NCBI RefSeq assembly: GCF_910589235.1
Contig: NC_060978.1
Coordinates: 3,238,877 to 3,302,876, forward strand
Direction: 5' to 3'
Source of the DNA: Vespa crabro
Lineage: Eukaryota > Arthropoda > Insecta > Hymenoptera > Vespidae
DNA: 64,000 nt
Below the pieces are notes generated by a model that was not told where the DNA came from, did no database searches, and saw only the letters and a program-made list of their open reading frames with translations. A program made the position numbers and the translations under genes. This document shows, one piece after another, positions 59,011 to 64,000 of the stretch (position 1 is the stretch's first letter; every line of letters starts with the position of its first letter).

Positions 59011-60984
59011 TCGCAGTATCCATAGAAAATCGTATTTCCATTACCCATGAAAGTATCCTTTTACCGTGCGAATGTAAAGTCTCGGCTGGAAGTAGCCAAT
59101 AAAGGAAGCCTTTTGCTACGTACGAACATTTTCCCAGCAACGAGATATGTTGCAGGTAACGTTCGATCGCGAAATGTTCTTCGAAGAGCATGTTTCGATT
59201 GCATAAAAATTCAAATTGCATCGTTTACTTTCTACATGCGATCCATTTCTACTTCCTGATGTGACCTCTTCGCGTCTAGCCATTTACTCTTACTCAGGTA
59301 GTATACTCAAAATCATTCGTCGCGATATCATCTTTATGAAAATATAATCTCTTTTAATTATGGAAAGCGCATTACGTATGTCTTTCCGGGAGCTCTCATA
59401 TTTCATTTAGTTACTCCGTGACGCAATTACCCACTATCGTAAAAGGCAATGTTAGAATACGTTCGATACGATAACGGGTATCGATATAACTGTCAAACAA
59501 TTAATAATCTAATTAATATTAGTTAAATGTCACTATTAAATCATATCGACGCGAATAAAATAATTTTACATTATTCGAATTACCTTGTCATATCGGACTC
59601 GATTCATTTCATTTATATTACGCCTAGCCGCATTAATAAAATCGATCGTGCGATTAAGAAAATTGGTAAGTCAAATTAAAGTTACGCATTTCGCATCTAA
59701 CGATTTTAAATGCACGAGATTCGAGATTTTGCACGAAAGCCAACTAAGTGATTTAGTATCCGTTTTAAAGCCTCGACAAAGCCCTCTCCTTTGTGACCCT
59801 TTTTTTTTAGCGATCGTCTTTAATAATTCAGCCAAATACTCGTGTCGCGAAATTTTTGAGGGATGCGTTTATAGGTCTTATTTGTATAAACGAACTACGA
59901 ACTTATATATATAAAAAGTGAATGCACTCGTGGATATGAAACTTTGTCCCATTATTTTCTAACATATGAGTAGAAATCGTAAAATCTCTGACGCGTTTAA
60001 TAGAACAAATAAAAAGCATTGAAACGCGTTAAAGAGATCGAAGTACTCATATAACCTTACCTCGTTAATTTTCTGCTATTTTTCGTTAGCTGATCGTTAT
60101 ATTGAGTTTACGAATCGTCTAAGAACAATACAAATATCTTATAAGTTAGAGTATATTGCAGAGACTATATACGGAGACCAACGAGCATAGTTTCACGATA
60201 CGCGAAACTTACACAAACTCTCTCAAGCAAAATGTGCGAACTACGCGGTTTCTGGCTTCGTTGAGCTCTTGCATAGTGCATTTTCGTGGCAAGAAATGTA
60301 TACAATTCTCATGCGCAGACTCGAGAAGCAAAGCTTTCCATTATTACTTATGTATAACGCGTATTCCTTTCTTAGCGACCATTGTATTAATTCGTCGTCG
60401 CTTTTTATCTCAACAAATTTCACCATTATCCATTTCAAAATGATCAATAATGGATGAATGTGATTTTTCCAAGTAATTAAATAACGTAAGTTAATATCGT
60501 TTCGAAGGATAAAAGCTTACGCGTATTAAATAGAACAAACCATCTATCTTTCTTTCCCGGTACTTTGTAAAAAAGAAAAAAGAAATCATAGCCCATTTCG
60601 CGAGGGCTTGATTCACCCCTCTTCGACTTTTCTCGATTTTAGTCCCGAGTTTCGAGAGCGTGTAACGAGCTCGGCCCTCCCTTAAGAAAGAACTTTTCCC
60701 CTCGAATTTTATTTACACGAAGTCGAGAGATAAGCGGTATATCGCAAATCCCACTTTAAAAGTTAGGCACGATTCTACTGCTCTTGGGAGGAGTCGATCG
60801 TTGCCGCTGTCGCTGGTGGTTTTAACGCCGCGATTTGCATCCTCGCACAAGACGAAGCATTCTCGCGGGCGAGTTCGAGGAAAGGAACCTTGGCTTCGCT
60901 CGCCGCAGGGAGATTTCTTAAAAGAGCCGCTGTTTCTTTCCAAGGATTTTTGAATTTCATATACCGCAGACTGCGCACGATCTT
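59011..60984. other. AT-rich non-coding stretch
   Basis: No microsatellites. 59330-59620 and 59870-60140 are AT-rich. Frames 59585-59914 and 60156-60443 show no domains. No RNA gene recognised. Confidence 0.5.
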
Positions 60985-61008
60985 TATATATATATATATA
61001 TATATATC
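60985..61008. repeat. (TA)n microsatellite
   Basis: About 12 TA copies. Confidence 0.95.
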
Positions 61009-62833
61009 ATCCTGCTTTTCTTATCTAATTCAAGTTGAAGCTAACGTACGGTCGTCGTCTCCTTCTCTTTCTCTTTTACATACATATACGCACGCGTACA
61101 AAGGCACACGGATTGACGAGACACACATACGCGCGCACGCGCACATACACAGAGAAAGAGAGACACAAACGTCCGCTCGCTCTTGGATCGTGGACCAGCC
61201 GGCGCTATATTATGCGTAATTCATACCGCGACGTAGCGTATCATTGTTCCGGGAAACAGAGGAATCCCATTACCGGTTGGCAACTAAACTCTCTGTCGAG
61301 GCTGCGTTTTAGTTGCGGTCGACGAAGCGAGTCCTCACGCCCTCGCTCTCCTCCACTCTCTTGTCACCCTTTCCGCGTCCTATACACTTCCCATCGGTCG
61401 GCAGTCGATCCCACCGTCGTCCTGCTTCCGGTAGAGAAGGGCAGATGCCCAGAGTATTTGCTCAAAGGCTCGTCGTCTCGATATCCTCGTCGACCATTTC
61501 TCTGGATTCGACGCATGAGCTATATCCTCTCTTGGTCCGTTTTATCGATTTAAGGATAAGTAAAGGAAACACTCGAATCAATTTCTTTAACACTTTTTAC
61601 TATTATCGTATATTGCGTGTTGTAGATACTCGTAAGAAATTATCTTTTCCTTAAAAATAACAACGAATATTGCGAGAGAAAAAGATCGATGAAATATTTT
61701 CAAGCAATTCGTATTAATAATCGCACATTGGATGAACGTTAAGGAGGGTGACATTCGCGATGCAAAAAAAAGGAAAAGAAAAATAAATAAAAAACAATGG
61801 AAAGAGGGAGGTTGGAGCGACGTATATAAATGAGAGCGCATTAGAATGTAGGGAAAATAAAGAGAAGTCCGCGGCTCCTTGCACAGGAGAACTCGGCTCA
61901 ATTTAGGAAACAATTTTCTCAAAGCGCAACAAGAATCGCTTCTTCGTTCCACTCCTCTCGTCCGTACACCTCCCATCGAGCCCTTTCCTTCGTCTTACGA
62001 CGTTATTACGAGGGGTGCTGGAGTCAACTCGGCCGACTTGATTATCGCGAAACGTTGCGATTTGCAATTTCTTCTTTTTAAACACTTTTCTCGTCGTCAA
62101 GGAACGAGTGAGAGAGATCAAGCTCAGAGACGAGAGAAAAAGAGAAAAGATCGACTCCCTCCAACAGATATTTTCTTGATGTTTTCTTTCATCGTCTCCT
62201 CCTTTTCTTTCTCATTTCTTTCATTCTCCCCTTCCCATCCTTCACCCCTCCTCTCTCTCTTTCTCTCTGTTTCTTTCCTTAGCTTTGTCCTCTGTACGTA
62301 CGCTCTTGCTATCGTCGGAGAATGCAAATGAATCGCACCGCTTACGTTCTTACGCGTAGAGATCTCTTACTCATACATAGGAAACGATCAAGCGCGCGCA
62401 CACAGACGCACGAATACTTAGTCTAAAGGAATCGTCGAGCTTTCGTGGAGGAAGGCGCGACACGGTGAACTACGAAAGGCGATAGAGCGAAAGTAGAGGA
62501 CGACACGAAACGTGAAATGCTCGGCTCAACCTACTCCTATCCGCGCTACGTTAACGTACAATAATGGAATTTCAACTTCACCGACTGCATTCGCTTCCGC
62601 GCGAAGCCTCAACGCCCTCTTCCTCTCTTTCTCTATCTCTCACCCTCGCCCGCTTTATGCATATGAATTTAGGAGGTGGGTAATAGTTTAACGAGCTCCT
62701 GGGATTCTTACCGGCAAACTTCGCGACCTGTTGCACCCGAGGAAGCTGCGGCATTTCACGTCTCCCTTCTAACGCGCGTCCCAGATCGATCACGGATATA
62801 CGATAAGAAAATTGGAATTTTTTTCTCTCTCTG

Positions 62834-62835
<2 letters not shown>
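61009..62835. other. Non-coding stretch, open in several frames
   Basis: Around 61035-61654 two plus frames stay open simultaneously (172 and 113 codons), which argues for composition rather than coding. A 9-bp stem GCAACTAAA/TTTAGTTGC lies at 61280-61316. 61760-61800 is A-rich. 62180-62280 is pyrimidine-rich. Confidence 0.5.
61121..61151. repeat. 31-bp alternating purine-pyrimidine tract
   Basis: Strict R-Y alternation from ACACACATAC through GCGCGCACGCGCAC to ATACACA. The GC-rich centre (61130-61144) is a classical Z-DNA-prone sequence. Confidence 0.85.

Positions 62836-62874
<39 letters not shown>
62836..62874. repeat. (CT)n microsatellite
   Basis: About 19 CT copies, preceded by TTTTCTCTCTCTGC. 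Confidence 0.97.
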
Positions 62875-62876
<2 letters not shown>

Positions 62877-64000
62877 AATTTCCCTTAATTTCGCACCTCT
62901 ACGTTTGAATTATTACGTGAAGTAGATTTTATCATAATAACTGGATTAGAAATTTCAATGAGTCATTGGAACGGATATAAACTATTGTTTAATGTTCAAC
63001 TAAATATTTATTTACTTTTTCTAAATTGATAGAATTTAAGCCGGTTTCTAAATTAAAGTCATGCGAATGAAGCGCAAAATAGCAAGTCTATTTTTTGTTG
63101 TCCAAGCTTTATATTTCGTTTTCTCTTGCAAGTGCATATCAATCTTATGGAAAATGGACTTGTGCTGTTTTACCTTACAGTCACGTAAATAATTTATTCG
63201 AAGCCCGTGGCTTCCACTCCGAGAGTTTCCATTTTCATGATTTCTCTGTACTCCCGCGAATACGTGAATTAAATTTAACAGATTAACATTTGTGCCTGAT
63301 AAGTTCTAGAACACCTTTCAAAATGTATTTCTTTTTGATTTTTCTTTTTTTTTCGAATACATAAGTTTGAATACTTTCTAGCTCGAGTAGAAATATTGTT
63401 AAAATATCGTACGACGATCGAGCTTTTCGATATTTAGATAGGAATTTAAACAAGAAAAAAAAGAGAGAGATACAGAGAGCGAAAAAGACTGATCCATGGC
63501 TCGATATCGAATTGATTGGTTCCGGCAAGGACTGTGAACCATACTTCAACTAGTTTTACGAGATGCGCGCGTACGAATCGAGTAGGCACGTCGCGTCGTT
63601 AAAATGACAAGTGCATTTGTAAAGAGAGCAGTTCGGTTAGCCTCGTTTCGATGACAAATCTCGCAATAAAAGCGAGAGAAAGAGTGGCAACGGGAATCGT
63701 ACCGCTCACCCACGTCGATCCTCCCGATGGTTTTACATTTCGCTCGAATACGCGTACAGTTTCCATCGTCGCGCGTCGTTTATAGTCTGGCCAAACGAAT
63801 TTTCGTTCACGGTAACGAAACTATTGTCCTGCGACCTCATTGACGTCGCAATGAAAAAACAAAAAAAAAAAAACAAAACAAAAAAAAAAGAAAATAGCGA
63901 AAGAGAGAAATGCTCGGCAATGAGCTGCACGAACATACGCGAGATCTAGTGAAAATAGCTGATACTAGCGATGCTCATTCGTCTTTACGATTACGTTTGT
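62875..64000. other. Terminal non-coding stretch
   Basis: AT-rich to 63470, then mixed. An A-rich tract (63853-63894, AAAAAAC-type units) is the only repeat of note. No exon, tRNA or transposon end recognised up to the window edge. Confidence 0.5.

Noticed and set aside
61274..61316. GGTTGGCAACTAAAC resembling a mariner terminal inverted repeat
   Set aside because: The similarity ends after about 14 bases. The nearby TTTAGTTGC forms only a 9-bp stem, and there is no transposase or TA duplication at proper spacing.
61035..61553. 172-codon plus frame without long dinucleotide repeat
   Set aside because: It overlaps a second plus frame (61313-61654) in another phase and is rich in Arg/Ser/Tyr from CpG-rich sequence. 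No domain or splice context supports it.
1..64000. CRISPR arrays, operons, rRNA, snRNA and telomeric TTAGG arrays
   Set aside because: None of their signatures was found by reading both strands. The sequence has eukaryotic character throughout.

Overview
This window looks like animal, probably insect, nuclear DNA. I would guess Hymenoptera (bee, wasp or ant), because it combines a fairly AT-rich base composition, frequent CpG and TCGA steps, a very high density of (GA/CT)n microsatellites, and an initiator tRNA of animal type. That assignment is an inference from composition; no protein homology supports it. Nothing bacterial, organellar or viral is visible: no operons, no ribosome-binding-site-led genes, no CRISPR array, no rRNA.

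Only one gene can be called with confidence: a complete initiator tRNA-Met (CAT) on the minus strand at 6975-7046. No protein-coding gene can be supported. The longest open frames (170-195 codons) mostly run through dinucleotide repeats, which lack stop codons in every frame and give meaningless (Arg-Glu)n, (Ser-Leu)n or (Ile-Tyr)n stretches. The window is therefore best read as intergenic DNA or the inside of one or more very long introns. Three weak exon-like or ORF-like candidates (2992-3189, 17088-17203, 24223-24365) are listed at low confidence.

Layout: 1-6.9 kb is non-coding, with GA repeats, a 13-bp minisatellite and one enhancer-like block. 6.9-7.1 kb carries the tRNA. 7.1-22 kb is dense in GA/CT tracts, with TCC and GTC trinucleotide arrays. 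22-28.6 kb holds compound repeats, a possible transposon scrap and exon-like candidates. 28.67-28.78 kb is a near-perfect (GTTC)n array. 28.8-36.5 kb has the best enhancer-like, unique-sequence block (31.12-31.48 kb). 36.5-46.3 kb contains the longest GA tract (40.68-40.76 kb). 46.3-64 kb is mostly unique AT-rich sequence with a 20-bp perfect palindrome, a (GAC)n array, a Z-DNA-prone tract and a G-rich strand segment.

No set of genes works together here. The functional content is one Pol III gene plus possible cis-regulatory islands between microsatellites. I found no convincing undescribed biological system. The most checkable leads are the unique TAATTA-containing blocks, the exon-like segments, the palindrome and the unusual repeat tracts.
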